The notes under the pieces are model-generated. The model searched no databases, was not told the DNA's origin, and saw only the letters and a program-made list of their open reading frames with translations. A program made the position numbers and the translations under genes. A DNA stretch of 44,356 bases from Bacteroidales bacterium (GTDB taxonomy: Bacteria > Bacteroidota > Bacteroidia > Bacteroidales > UBA932): the NCBI GenBank assembly GCA_017453565.1, contig JAFTEQ010000002.1:1-44356 (forward strand). The letters run 5' to 3'. Positions 22,428 through 31,384 of this stretch are shown piece by piece (position 1 is the first letter of the stretch; the number at the start of each line of letters is the position of its first letter).

Positions 22428-23963
22428 ATGTTGTTATTTTTCATCGGGGCCGCAGCGGGCGCAATCGTCGCCTTGGCCATCTACATACTCGTGCGCAGGC
22501 TCGCTATGAAGGGTCGCCGCGACGCCTTGGTAGAAAAGGCGAAAATGGAAGGAGAACGCATCAAGCAGGAGAAAATCCTGCAGGCGAAAGAGCATTTCCT
22601 GCAGCTCAAGGCCGAGCATGAGAACTACGTGCAGGAGAAGAACGGAAAGATTCAGGAAACCGAGAACCGGCTCCGCCAGCGCGAACAGCAGCTGGGCCAG
22701 CAGTCCGGGGAACTCGGCCGCCGTCAGCACGAACTCGACAGCCTCAAGGGGCAGCTCAACGCCCAGCGCGAACAGCTGGAACGCCGGGAGCAGGAGTGCG
22801 AACGCCTTACCGCACAGGTGAACAAACAGCTTGAGACCGTGGCGGGGATGTCGGCGCAGGAGGCCAAGAACGTCCTCATGGAGAACATGAAGGCCGAGGC
22901 CCGTACGGAAGCGCAGGCCTACATCAACGATACCATGGACGAGGCGCGGCTCAATGCGGCCAAGGAGGCCAAACGTATTGTTATCAACACGATACAGCGG
23001 ACGGCTACCGAAACGGCCATCGAGAATGCCGTGACCACCTTCCCCATCGACAACGACGAGATCAAGGGCCGTATCATCGGTCGTGAAGGACGCAACATCC
23101 GCGCCCTCGAGGCGGCCACCGGCGTGGAGATCGTGGTGGACGATACGCCCGACGCCATTCTGCTGAGCGCCTTCGACCCGGTGCGCCGCGAAGTGGCCCG
23201 CCTGGCCCTGCACCAGCTGGTGACCGACGGACGCATCCATCCGGCCCGTATCGAGGAGGTGGTGGCCAAGGTGAGCGCCAAACTCGAGGACGAAATCCTG
23301 GAGACGGGCAAGCGCACCTGTATCGACCTGGGCATTCACGGCCTGCACATCGAGCTGGTAAAACTCATCGGCCGCATGAAATACCGTTCTTCCTACGGTC
23401 AGAACCTGCTGCAGCACTCGCGCGAGGTGGCCAACATCTGCGCCATCATGGCCGCGGAACTGGGTTTGAACCCCAAGGTGGCCAAGCGCGCAGGTCTGCT
23501 GCACGACATAGGCAAGGTGTCGGAAGACGATCCCGAACTGCCGCACGCCCTGCTGGGAGCCAAACTCGCCGAGCAGTACAAGGAGCGGCCCGACGTCTGC
23601 AACGCCATCGGTTCGCACCACGAAGAGATGGAGATGACGAGCATCATCGCACCGCTGGTGCTGGTGGGCGACGCCATTTCCGGCGCCCGTCCGGGTGCCC
23701 GCCGCGAGGTGATCGAATCGTACATCAAGCGCCTCAAGGGCATGGAAGACCTGGCCGCCGCCTATCCGGGCGTGACCAAGTCGTACGCCATCCAGGCCGG
23801 CCGCGAACTGCGTGTCATCGTGGGCGCCGAGAAGGTGAGCGACGATGAGGCAGGACGCCTTTCGGCCGATATCGCCCAGAAGATCCAGGACGAGATGACC
23901 TATCCCGGACAGGTGAAGATCACCGTCATCCGTGAAACCCGCAGCGTTGCTTACGCTAAATAA
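22428..23963 (+). CDS. rny: ribonuclease Y
   Basis: RNase Y is a membrane-anchored endoribonuclease that starts mRNA decay. The 511-residue protein has an N-terminal membrane helix ([20 protein letters not shown]), a long charged coiled coil (about 25-160), a KH domain with [15 protein letters not shown], and an HD domain with [11 protein letters not shown] and LLHDIGK. Length is normal. The start is the ATG before the membrane helix; an upstream frame from 22377 would run through the terminator. It lies close behind the 6S-like RNA. The dsbD gene follows after 6 bases. Confidence 0.96.
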   Translation: MLLFFIGAAAGAIVALAIYILVRRLAMKGRRDALVEKAKMEGERIKQEKILQAKEHFLQLKAEHENYVQEKNGKIQETENRLRQREQQLGQQSGELGRRQHELDSLKGQLNAQREQLERREQECERLTAQVNKQLETVAGMSAQEAKNVLMENMKAEARTEAQAYINDTMDEARLNAAKEAKRIVINTIQRTATETAIENAVTTFPIDNDEIKGRIIGREGRNIRALEAATGVEIVVDDTPDAILLSAFDPVRREVARLALHQLVTDGRIHPARIEEVVAKVSAKLEDEILETGKRTCIDLGIHGLHIELVKLIGRMKYRSSYGQNLLQHSREVANICAIMAAELGLNPKVAKRAGLLHDIGKVSEDDPELPHALLGAKLAEQYKERPDVCNAIGSHHEEMEMTSIIAPLVLVGDAISGARPGARREVIESYIKRLKGMEDLAAAYPGVTKSYAIQAGRELRVIVGAEKVSDDEAGRLSADIAQKIQDEMTYPGQVKITVIRETRSVAYAK

Positions 23964-23969
23964 ATTAGT

Positions 23970-25826
23970 ATGAAGGCTTTCCGCAGTTTCCTGACAGTCC
24001 TGGTCATGTTCGCGGGCCTGCAGACAGTCTCGGCCCAGATGCCGGGGCAGTTTGGCCGCGGTCCCAGCGTTCAGTGGACTTCGGAGGTGCAGACCGGTGC
24101 TGACGGGACCCCCCGGATCGTGCTCACCGGGACGCCATCCGGGCCTTTTGACGAGGTGCACGGCACGCTCAGCTGGATTTACTGCTACGGAAACCAGTGC
24201 GGAAGTCCCGAAGAATGGGACTACGCCGTCGTCTCCAAGGTGGCAGGCAATGCCTCCGAGGAGGCTGTTAAGAGGGGAGAGGCCTCCTCGGAGGCATCCC
24301 CTGCCAGCTCTGGGCTGGCTGTGCGTCAGGTGGGCTCTGTCCCCGAGGGGGCATCTCCCAGCCTGAAAAAAGCCCCCGAGGGAACAGTGCCCGCCAGCAG
24401 TGCCAATCTGTGGCTGTTGGTGCTGGAGGCCATCCTCTGGGGCTTTGCCATGATTCTGACGCCTTGCGTCTTCCCCATGGTTCCCATGACGGTTTCCTTC
24501 TTCCTGAAACGGGCAGGGAACAAGCGCAGGGGCCGCTTCAACGCGGCGATGTACGGTCTTTTTATCGTACTGCTCTACACCGTACCGATCAGCCTGATCA
24601 TCGGTCTCACCTGGGTGCTGGGCGGGAGTGCCGTTACGGCCGACATCTTCAACTGGCTCGCCACCCACTGGCTGCCCAACCTGCTGTTCTTCGCGGTCTT
24701 CATGATTTTCGCCGCCTCGTTCTTCGGGGCCTTCGAACTCACCATGCCCTCGAGCCTGGTGAACAAGTCGGACCGCAATTCGGAGAAAGGAGGCCTGGGT
24801 GGCATCTTCTTCATGGCCCTCACCCTGGTGCTTGTTTCGTTCTCGTGCACAGGCCCCATCGTGGGTACGGTGCTCATCAAGTCCACTTCGGGCGAGTTCT
24901 GGGTGCCTATGGTCACCATGCTGGCCTTCAGCCTGGCCTTCGCCCTGCCTTTCACCCTGTTAGCCTTCTTCCCCTCGCTCCTCGGGAATCTGCCCAAGAG
25001 CGGCGGATGGCTGAACAGCGTGAAGGTGGTGCTGGGTTTCATCGAACTGGCCCTGGGCCTCAAGTTCTTGAGCACGGCCGACCAGGTCTACCACTGGGGC
25101 ATCCTGCCGCGCGAGGTCTACCTGGCCATCTGGATCGTGTGCTTCACCCTGCTTGGCTTCTACCTGCTGGGTAAACTCCGTTTCAAATACGACGAGAAAC
25201 TCGAATATATCTCCCTGGGCCGCCTGATCCTGGCCATCGCCGACTTTACCTTCGTGCTCTGGCTCCTGCCCGGTCTGTGGGGCGCTCCGCTCAAGGCCCT
25301 GTCGGGTTATCTGCCTCCGCTGGAGTCTCAGACCTTCGTGCTGGGCGCTGCGCCGGCGGCCGTGCCAGGCGCTCAGGAGCCGACGGACGCCACGCTTGCG
25401 CTGCCGCACGGTCTTCAGGGTTATGCCAGCATAGAAGAGGGGCTCGCAGCCGCGAAAAAAGAAGGGAAACGGGTATTCGTGGATATTACGGGTTACGGTT
25501 GTGTGAACTGCCGTGAGATGGAAGCGCGCGTCTGGAGCGATCCCGAGGTGCTGCGGCGCCTGCGCGACGAATTCGTGCTGGTGGCCCTGCCGGTCGACGA
25601 CAAAACCCGCCTTCCGGAGTCGGAATGGCAGGTTTCGGAAACGGGACGGACGCTCAAACAGGTGGGGCAGGTCAACAGCTATCTGGTGCGGACCCGTTAT
25701 GGGGTCAATTCCCAGCCCTATTATCTCATCCTTTCTTCAGACGGCACGGTGCTCGCCGGGCCGCGCGGTTACGACCTGTCGGTTCCCGGTTTTATCGAGT
25801 TCCTGGATTCAGAGCGAGGCAATTAG
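23970..25826 (+). CDS. dsbD: DsbD-type thiol:disulfide interchange protein with repeat-derived linker
   Basis: DsbD moves electrons from cytoplasmic thioredoxin across the inner membrane to periplasmic proteins. The 618-residue protein has a signal peptide (1-22), a short N-terminal domain ending WIYCYGNQCGSPEEWDY (about 68-85), eight hydrophobic helices (about 145-440) with TPCVFPMVPMT (164-174) and SCTGPIVG, and a C-terminal thioredoxin domain with CVNC (511-514). The N-terminal domain is much shorter than the usual 120-140 residues. It is joined to the membrane part by residues 91-141 (S/A/E/P/G-rich), whose DNA consists of two palindromic repeats. The 3' end overlaps the converging phosphorylase gene by 18 bases. 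Confidence 0.9.
   Translation: MKAFRSFLTVLVMFAGLQTVSAQMPGQFGRGPSVQWTSEVQTGADGTPRIVLTGTPSGPFDEVHGTLSWIYCYGNQCGSPEEWDYAVVSKVAGNASEEAVKRGEASSEASPASSGLAVRQVGSVPEGASPSLKKAPEGTVPASSANLWLLVLEAILWGFAMILTPCVFPMVPMTVSFFLKRAGNKRRGRFNAAMYGLFIVLLYTVPISLIIGLTWVLGGSAVTADIFNWLATHWLPNLLFFAVFMIFAASFFGAFELTMPSSLVNKSDRNSEKGGLGGIFFMALTLVLVSFSCTGPIVGTVLIKSTSGEFWVPMVTMLAFSLAFALPFTLLAFFPSLLGNLPKSGGWLNSVKVVLGFIELALGLKFLSTADQVYHWGILPREVYLAIWIVCFTLLGFYLLGKLRFKYDEKLEYISLGRLILAIADFTFVLWLLPGLWGAPLKALSGYLPPLESQTFVLGAAPAAVPGAQEPTDATLALPHGLQGYASIEEGLAAAKKEGKRVFVDITGYGCVNCREMEARVWSDPEVLRRLRDEFVLVALPVDDKTRLPESEWQVSETGRTLKQVGQVNSYLVRTRYGVNSQPYYLILSSDGTVLAGPRGYDLSVPGFIEFLDSERGN
24242..24305. repeat. inverted repeat inside dsbD (first hairpin)
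   Basis: Arms 24242-24265 and 24282-24305 are complementary at 22 of 24 positions, with a 16-base loop; each arm holds a smaller GCCTCC/GGAGGC dyad. The reading frame passes through both arms without a stop. It resembles mobile GC-rich palindromes normally found between genes. Confidence 0.75.
24332..24392. repeat. inverted repeat inside dsbD (second hairpin)
   Basis: Arms 24332-24352 and 24372-24392 pair at about 17 of 21 positions around a 19-base loop. It lies 26 bases after the first hairpin and is also read through in frame. The two hairpins share general composition but not sequence. Confidence 0.65.
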
Positions 25827-26633
25827 CGCGCGGAACAACGCCGTCATCTTACGCGAAGCGAGGTCGGCCTGACGGACGATCTCGTTTTCGTCCGTGATGT
25901 AGTCGTCTTCGTTTTCGTGGGCCAGGTCCGTGATGATGGAAAGGCCCAGGACCCGCACACCGGCGTGGCGCGCCACGATTACTTCGGGCGTCATGCTCAT
26001 GCCCACGTTGTCGGCCCCCATCGATGCGTAGAAGGCGTATTCGGCGGGGGTTTCGTAGGTGGGGCCCGAACAGGAAACGTAGATGCCGCGCCGCAGTTCC
26101 ACTTTCTGTCGGGCCGCGATGGCGAGCATGCGCTCCTGAAGTTCCAGGTCGTAGGCGCAGGTCATGTCGGGAAAACGCGTGCCGAAGCGGTCGAGATTGG
26201 GGCCGATGAGCGGATTGGGCAGCAGGTTGATGTGGTCGCGGATGAGCATGAGGTCTCCGATGCGGAACGACTTGTTCATGGCGCCGGTGGCGTTGGAGGA
26301 GAACAGATACCCGATGCCCAGCAGGATCATGATGCGGATGGGGAGCACCACCGTATCCATGGGATAACCCTCATAAAAATGGTAGCGCCCCTGCATGGCG
26401 AGCACGCACTTCCCACCCAGGAAGCCGCAGATGAAATTGCCTTTGTGGCCCACCGCCGTGGCGGCCGGGAAGCCCGGCAGTTCCACGAAGGGTACGACGA
26501 TCGGATCCTCGATCTCATCGGCGAGCCGGCCCAGTCCGCTGCCGAGGATGATGCCCACGACGGGCTTGCGCCCGGAGAACCGGGCGGAAAGGGCTTCTGC
26601 GGCCGCCTCTATGGCTGCCATCCGGGGGTCCAT
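25809..26633 (-). CDS. purine nucleoside phosphorylase (paralogue A)
   Basis: This 274-residue enzyme should split inosine, guanosine or related nucleosides with phosphate. It is of the trimeric class: GIILGSGLGRLADEI (phosphate loop), VGHKGNF, MQGRYHFYEGY, SSNATGAMN (usual SNAAGG) and SGPTYETPAE followed by GMSMTPEVIVARH. The usual base-recognising Asn in the TN.A region appears as ITDLAHENED, where Asn is replaced by Asp; this can change base preference. Its start overlaps the stop of paralogue B by one base. Both probably share an mRNA with the deaminase-like gene. Confidence 0.92.
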   Translation of the reverse strand: MDPRMAAIEAAAEALSARFSGRKPVVGIILGSGLGRLADEIEDPIVVPFVELPGFPAATAVGHKGNFICGFLGGKCVLAMQGRYHFYEGYPMDTVVLPIRIMILLGIGYLFSSNATGAMNKSFRIGDLMLIRDHINLLPNPLIGPNLDRFGTRFPDMTCAYDLELQERMLAIAARQKVELRRGIYVSCSGPTYETPAEYAFYASMGADNVGMSMTPEVIVARHAGVRVLGLSIITDLAHENEDDYITDENEIVRQADLASRKMTALFRALIASL

Positions 26634-27460
26634 CAGAGCGATTCGATGAGTTTGGTGAACAGCGGAATCATCCGTTTGGTGGCGGCGCCGGCCTGCTGGA
26701 CCACATCTTCTCCGTCGTTGAAATTGCGCTCCACGTTCTGGGTGTTGCAGACATTGGTCACCACCGACATGCCGAAGACGCGGATGCCGCAGTGCCGCGC
26801 AACAATCACCTCGGGAACCGTGGACATGCCCACGAGGTCGGCACCGGAAGAACGGAAGAAACGCACCTCGGCCGGGGTTTCATAGGAGGGACCCGATCCG
26901 CCGAAATAGATGCCCCGGTGCAGTTTGATGCCCATGCCTTCGGCGATCTCGAGCGCCTTTTTCTGGAGTTCGAGGTCGTAGGCGCAGGTCATGTCGGGGA
27001 AGCGCGGACCGAAGTCTTCCATGTTGGGGCCGATGAGCGGGTTGGGCATGAAGTTGATGTGGTCGCGGATGATGACGGTGTCGCCCACCTTGTATTCCGG
27101 GTTGAGGGCGCCCGCCGCATTGGAAACGAAGAGGAACTGCACGCCCAGCTTGCTCATGACGCGCACGGGCAGCGTGAGGGTGGACATGTCGTAGCCTTCG
27201 TAGTAGTGGAAGCGGCCCTGCATGGCCAGCACGCATTTCCCGCCCAGGAATCCGCAGATGAAGTTGCCCTTGTGACCGATGACGGTCGACACGGGGAAGC
27301 AGGGGATTTCGGTGTAGGGGATGGTGATGCGGTCTTCGATGATTTCGGCCAGTTCGCCCAGCCCGCTGCCGAGGATGATGGCGGCGAGGGGTTTGCGGCC
27401 CTCGAGTCGGGACGCGATGAACTGCGCGGCCGTGTCGATTTTGTTGATTCTTTCGTCCAT
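26633..27460 (-). CDS. purine nucleoside phosphorylase (paralogue B)
   Basis: This 275-residue enzyme is a close paralogue of the next gene and has the same motifs: ILGSGLGELAEII, IGHKGNF, MQGRFHYYEGY, SNAAGALN, GSGPSYETPAE and GMSTVPEVIVARH. It keeps Asn in VVTNVCN, where the neighbour has ITDLA. This suggests the canonical 6-oxopurine preference for this copy and a different one for the other. The start at 27460 (MDERINKID) is chosen because upstream codons overlap the deaminase gene and lack homology. It lies 7 bases after the deaminase gene. Tandem duplication with divergence is the simplest origin. Confidence 0.92.
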   Translation of the reverse strand: MDERINKIDTAAQFIASRLEGRKPLAAIILGSGLGELAEIIEDRITIPYTEIPCFPVSTVIGHKGNFICGFLGGKCVLAMQGRFHYYEGYDMSTLTLPVRVMSKLGVQFLFVSNAAGALNPEYKVGDTVIIRDHINFMPNPLIGPNMEDFGPRFPDMTCAYDLELQKKALEIAEGMGIKLHRGIYFGGSGPSYETPAEVRFFRSSGADLVGMSTVPEVIVARHCGIRVFGMSVVTNVCNTQNVERNFNDGEDVVQQAGAATKRMIPLFTKLIESL

Positions 27461-27467
27461 TTCAGTG

Positions 27468-28745
27468 TTATTTGATTTTGGCCAGGGCCTGCCTGGCTTC
27501 ATGGAGGATCTCACGTTCTCCCGGAATCTCCCGGTTGCGCATGACGAAACGTCCGCCGGCAATCACCGAGTCGATGCAGTCGGAGTGGGCGGAATACACC
27601 AGGTTCGCCAGGAACGGGCCGGGGGAGAGGAAGTAGCAGCTGTCGGTCTCGATGAGGCTGATGTCGGCAAGGGCCCCCTCCACCAGACGTCCGCTGTCGA
27701 TGCGAAGCGCCTTCGCCCCGTTCACGGTGGCCATGTCGAGAAGTTCGTTGAGCGGAAGGGCCTTGGGGTCGCTCCGCCAGGCCTTCTGGAACAGGGCCGA
27801 GGTCTTCATGGCCTCCAGGATATCGAGGTTGTTGGAAGAGGCGCAGCCGTCGGTGCCGATGCACACGTTGACCCCGGCGTCCCGGAGCTCGTTGTAGAGG
27901 AAGCGGTAGCCCGAGGAGAGCTTGGTGTTGGAGTTGATGTTGTGGATGCAGTGTACGCCGTGTTTGGCGAGCAGTTCGATGTCGTGTTCCGAAAGCCAGA
28001 GGCAATGTGCGGCCAGCAGGTTCGGCCCCAGCACCCCGATGGCGTCGAGATACTCAACGGGCGTGAGCCCGCCGTGCGCCGCCTTGCAGTCTTCCACTTC
28101 CTTGAGCGTCTCGCTCAGGTGGATGTGCAGCGGGAGGTCGTGCTTGCGGGCGAAATCGGCCGCCCAGATCATCATGGGCTCGCTCACCGAGTAGATGGCG
28201 TGGAAGGCGAGTTCGTAGATGGCGCCTTCCGAATCCCACTGGTCCTTCACCTCCTCGTACTTGCGCTCGCACTGCTCCATCTGCCGTTTGGCCTCCTCGG
28301 GATCACCGTGGTCGATGATGTCGTAGCCCACGGCCGGGCGGATGCCCATTTCCGAGGCCGCTTTCTGGCAGGCCTGGAAGAACCAGTACTGGTCGTTGAA
28401 GGTGGTGGTGCCGGTGCGGATCATCTCGATGCAGGCCACCTTCGCGCTCCAATACACGTAGTCGAAGTCGAAGCCCGCCTCGATTTTCCAGATCTTCCGG
28501 ATCCAGTCCTGGAAGACCATGTCTTCGCCGATGCCCCTCATGAGGGCCATTCCGGCGTGTGTATGCATGTTAATGAATCCCGGGAGGGCGACCTTGTCGC
28601 TGCAGTCCATCACTTCGATGTCGCCGGCGAGGTCCCAGGCCTCGCACGACCCTGCGGGCTGGATCCTGCAGATCCTTCCCTTGTCGATGAGCACGTCCTT
28701 GCGCTCATCCCCGATGGTAACGCCCTTGAGGAGGATGGAACCCAT
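27468..28745 (-). CDS. MTA/SAH/adenosine deaminase-like amidohydrolase
   Basis: The 425-residue protein is a metal-dependent amidohydrolase of the chlorohydrolase/MtaD group. Metal ligands are H61 and H63 in NMHTHAGM, the His of PLHIHLSET, the His of AAHCLWLS, and Asp in GTDGCASSNN. The group deaminates 5'-methylthioadenosine, S-adenosylhomocysteine or adenosine to the inosine form. That product is a natural substrate for the two phosphorylases just downstream, which supports a salvage role. Exact substrate cannot be read from sequence. The start at 28745 overlaps the previous stop by one base. Cytoplasmic. Confidence 0.85.
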   Translation of the reverse strand: MGSILLKGVTIGDERKDVLIDKGRICRIQPAGSCEAWDLAGDIEVMDCSDKVALPGFINMHTHAGMALMRGIGEDMVFQDWIRKIWKIEAGFDFDYVYWSAKVACIEMIRTGTTTFNDQYWFFQACQKAASEMGIRPAVGYDIIDHGDPEEAKRQMEQCERKYEEVKDQWDSEGAIYELAFHAIYSVSEPMMIWAADFARKHDLPLHIHLSETLKEVEDCKAAHGGLTPVEYLDAIGVLGPNLLAAHCLWLSEHDIELLAKHGVHCIHNINSNTKLSSGYRFLYNELRDAGVNVCIGTDGCASSNNLDILEAMKTSALFQKAWRSDPKALPLNELLDMATVNGAKALRIDSGRLVEGALADISLIETDSCYFLSPGPFLANLVYSAHSDCIDSVIAGGRFVMRNREIPGEREILHEARQALAKIK

Positions 28746-29086
28746 CAGAACGCGTCCTGCTCCTGCTCGGGTTCGGTTTCGGGTCTCTGGGGGATTTCTC
28801 CGTGGAAGCACTGCTCCCGGATATACTCGATCACTTCGTCGAGCCCTTCCTTGAATTTCTCGAAGTCTTCCTTGTAGAGGAAGATCTTGTGCTTGTCATA
28901 GAGGAAAGTGCCGTCCGGATTCTGGCGGCGCTTGCTTTCCGTGATGGTGAGATAGAAATCGTTGTTCCCCTTCGTCGACTTGACGTCGAAGAAGTAGGTG
29001 CGCTTCCCGGCCCGGACGGGCTTGGAGAATACGTCTTCGGCGTTGCGCTCCTGGAAATAGGGCGCGTCCCTGTTGTCCCTATACAT
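28745..29086 (-). CDS. DUF3276 (PUR-like) nucleic-acid-binding protein
   Basis: The 113-residue protein matches DUF3276, a Bacteroidota version of the PUR domain that binds single-stranded DNA or RNA. The core has alternating strands and a helix: AGKRTYFFDVKSTKGNNDFY, LTITESKR and KHKIFLYKEDFEKFKEGLDEVIEYI. The acidic tail (PETEPEQEQDAF) is variable in the family. It is the first gene of the purine salvage unit and has its own -7 box. Whether it regulates the downstream genes is unknown. Confidence 0.88.
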   Translation of the reverse strand: MYRDNRDAPYFQERNAEDVFSKPVRAGKRTYFFDVKSTKGNNDFYLTITESKRRQNPDGTFLYDKHKIFLYKEDFEKFKEGLDEVIEYIREQCFHGEIPQRPETEPEQEQDAF

Positions 29087-29111
29087 ATCTTTTTTTTGTT
29101 CGTTATTCGTG

Positions 29112-29119
29112 CAAATTTA
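29112..29119 (-). promoter_or_regulatory. -7 box of the purine salvage unit
   Basis: The minus strand reads TAAATTTG about 25 bases before the DUF3276 start at 29086. It stands back to back with the nusB box at 29142-29149, so the two units diverge from a gap of about 85 bases. Confidence 0.55.
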
Positions 29120-29141
29120 ATTTTTTTTATGGATTAGGTGC

Positions 29142-29149
29142 TATATTTG
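29142..29149 (+). promoter_or_regulatory. nusB -7 box
   Basis: TATATTTG lies 21 bases before the ATG at 29171. It rules against an earlier in-frame start at 29138, which would fall on the promoter. Confidence 0.6.
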
Positions 29150-29170
29150 CGTAAATTTTGTTTGAAAAAG

Positions 29171-30085
29171 ATGCTCAATCGTAGAATCCTCCGGATCAAG
29201 GCCTTCAAGACCGTTTATTCCCTCGCGGAAAATCCCGGTATGAGCTTGAAGGAGGCGGAACGGGCGTTGGACTACAGCCTGGAGGCCACCCGCGACCTTT
29301 ATCTTTTCCTGCTGGCCGTGGTGGGGCCCCTCACTCAGGAAGCGCGCAGCCGCATCGAAGCGGCCAGGAGCAAGTTCCATCCCAGCGAGGAGGAACGCAA
29401 TCCCAACCTCAAGTTCGCGGAAAACGCCCTTGCGCCGCTTCTGGGCGAAGACCCCGATTTCCAGAAGCTCCTGTCGCGCAAGCAACTTTCCTGGGAGCAG
29501 TACGACGCGTTCCTGCGCAGCCTGTACGAAAGGCTCCGCACCCGCGAGTACTATCAGGCCTATATGGCGTCGGAGACGCGTTCCCTGAAGGAGGATGCCG
29601 CGCTCTGGGTAAAGGTTTTCGAGCATGAATTCGAAGATGACCCCGACCTGGAGGCCATCCTGGAAGACCTTTCCATCTGGTGGAACGACGACCTGGGCTA
29701 CGCCCTTTCCTGGTGCTGCCGCAGCGTGGAAGCCCTGGGGAAAGGGGAGCGCTGGAGCCTTCCGCCCCTGTTCCTGAGCGAATGTTCCGACAAACCGGGC
29801 CTCGAGAGCGACCGCGCCTTCGTGACCAAACTCCTTCGGACGGCCTTCAACGGTTTCGACCGTTATGTGTCGGGGATTGCGGAGCGCACGCCCAAGTGGG
29901 ACCGCAGCCGCATCTGCACCACCGACCTGGCCCTCATCGTGTGCGGACTCGCCGAGGCCGAGGCCTTCCCGGCGCTGCCCGCCCGGGTGACCATCAATGA
30001 ATACGTGGAAATCTCCAAATCGTACAGTACGCCCGAGAGCCGCTCGTTCGTGAACGGCCTGCTCGACCGGATGATAGAAAAGTAA
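29171..30085 (+). CDS. nusB: transcription antitermination protein NusB (long form)
   Basis: NusB with S10/NusE binds boxA RNA and supports rRNA transcription. The start MLNRRILRIKAFKTVYSLAEN matches the family N-terminus. The C-terminal NusB fold is seen at DRSRICTTDLALIVCGLAEAE, ARVTINEYVEISKSYSTPESRSFVNGLLDRM. At 304 residues it is about twice the E. coli length, as usual in Bacteroidota, where an extra helical segment is inserted. It heads a unit with yajC, the YbbR-like gene and coaE. Confidence 0.93.
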   Translation: MLNRRILRIKAFKTVYSLAENPGMSLKEAERALDYSLEATRDLYLFLLAVVGPLTQEARSRIEAARSKFHPSEEERNPNLKFAENALAPLLGEDPDFQKLLSRKQLSWEQYDAFLRSLYERLRTREYYQAYMASETRSLKEDAALWVKVFEHEFEDDPDLEAILEDLSIWWNDDLGYALSWCCRSVEALGKGERWSLPPLFLSECSDKPGLESDRAFVTKLLRTAFNGFDRYVSGIAERTPKWDRSRICTTDLALIVCGLAEAEAFPALPARVTINEYVEISKSYSTPESRSFVNGLLDRMIEK

Positions 30086-30103
30086 CACAAATAGCAAACA
30101 GCA

Positions 30104-30436
30104 ATGACCAACGCGCTTATTACCTTGCTCCAGGCAGCGGCCCAGCCGCAGGGAGGCAGCCAGACCGGTTTCTGGCTCATGATCATCGCCGTCTTCGGCG
30201 TCATGTATTTCTTCATGATCCGTCCGCAGCGCAAGCAGCAGAAGGAACTGGAAAAATTCCGCAACCAGCTCAAGAAGGGCGACAAGGTTGTGACCGCCGG
30301 CGGCATCTACGGCACCGTGGCCGAGATTCCGGAAGGGAGCAACAGCATCCTCATCAAGGTGGACGGAGAGGTGAAGCTGCGCCTCGACAAGAACTCGATC
30401 GTGCGCGACTACTCCGACGCCCCCGCCCAGCAGTAA
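30104..30436 (+). CDS. yajC: preprotein translocase subunit YajC
   Basis: YajC is a small SecDF-associated membrane protein. The 110-residue product has a short N-terminus, one membrane helix (about 20-38, GFWLMIIAVFGVMYFFM) directly followed by the hallmark IRPQRKQQKE, then the GDKVVTAGGIYGTVAEI domain. Length and order are typical. It lies 18 bases after nusB. Confidence 0.96.
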   Translation: MTNALITLLQAAAQPQGGSQTGFWLMIIAVFGVMYFFMIRPQRKQQKELEKFRNQLKKGDKVVTAGGIYGTVAEIPEGSNSILIKVDGEVKLRLDKNSIVRDYSDAPAQQ

Positions 30437-30454
30437 GTATCCCGGCAGGATTCC

Positions 30455-31384
30455 GTGAAAAACTGGTCCGCCCTCCTCGCGTGCCTGCTGCTGAGTTTCG
30501 TCAGCTGGCTGGTGCTCAATCTCTCACGGGTCAACTATGACATCGTGAGCGTGCCCGTCGTGGCAGAGAGTAACATCGAGGGCCGGGCGGCCCGCAGCGC
30601 CGAGGCGGTGACGGTGACGGCCCGCTGCCGGGCGTCGGGATTCCGCCTGGTGCGGCTTTCTACCCGCAGGAAGGATCTGACCGTCCGCTTCGACGCATCG
30701 GATTTCACGCACCGGGAGGGCGATTTCTTCAGCATCTCCGCCGCCCAGTTGCAGCGCTACGCCGCCGATCTTTTCGGCCCCGGCGTGCATGTGGAGTCGT
30801 TCTTCAGCGAGCAGTTCCAGTTCCGCTTCGCCGAGGAAAACTGCCGCCGCGTTGCGGTGCGCGGGCTCACCTCCATTTCCTTCAGGCCCCAGTACACGGC
30901 GTTGTCGGAAATGGTCTTCTCGCCCGATTCCGTGACGGTGTACGGCGCTCCGGATGTGCTGCGCCGCCTGGAAATGGTGCCCACGGCCCTCATCGACGTG
31001 CGCGACGTGCGGGGCGACATCCATGGCGAGGTTGCGCTGGAGGCGCCCTACGGCCTGCGGCTTTCGCAGCAGACCGTGTCGTACAGCTGCCTGGTTTCAC
31101 GCTATGTGGAATTGCGTCAGACCCTGCCCGTGGTGGCCACCGGGGTGCCATCCGGCACGGAGCTGGTGGTTTACCCTGCTACGGTCGAGGCGGTGCTGCG
31201 CTGCGTCTTTCCGCTGGTGGAAGACCCTGCGGGCAAGATTGCCTGCCACGTCGATTACGCCGAATTCGCCCGTTCCCGCAGCGGCCGCTGCGCCCTCCGT
31301 GCCGGCGCTCTTCCCCAAGGGGTGATAGACTGCCGTTTCGAGCCGGAGGTCTGCAGTTGCGTGGAAAAACTCGCACGGCCATGA
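30455..31384 (+). CDS. YbbR-like domain protein
   Basis: The 309-residue protein starts with GTG at 30455 and has an N-terminal signal anchor (WSALLACLLLSFVSWLVLNLS). It is followed by repeated beta-rich YbbR-type domains outside the membrane, for example FSPDSVTVYGAPDVLRRLEMV and ALIDVRDVRGDIHGEV, the usual YbbR pattern of a spacer of V/I strands ending near a D/N-V. In Firmicutes CdaR, a YbbR protein, regulates the c-di-AMP cyclase, but no cyclase gene is near here. The gene runs into coaE by a 4-base overlap, a common Bacteroidota pairing. Confidence 0.85.
   Translation: MKNWSALLACLLLSFVSWLVLNLSRVNYDIVSVPVVAESNIEGRAARSAEAVTVTARCRASGFRLVRLSTRRKDLTVRFDASDFTHREGDFFSISAAQLQRYAADLFGPGVHVESFFSEQFQFRFAEENCRRVAVRGLTSISFRPQYTALSEMVFSPDSVTVYGAPDVLRRLEMVPTALIDVRDVRGDIHGEVALEAPYGLRLSQQTVSYSCLVSRYVELRQTLPVVATGVPSGTELVVYPATVEAVLRCVFPLVEDPAGKIACHVDYAEFARSRSGRCALRAGALPQGVIDCRFEPEVCSCVEKLARP

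Noticed and set aside
22434..24668. 744-residue minus-strand frame across rny and dsbD
   Set aside because: Antisense shadow of two well-defined genes in GC-rich DNA.
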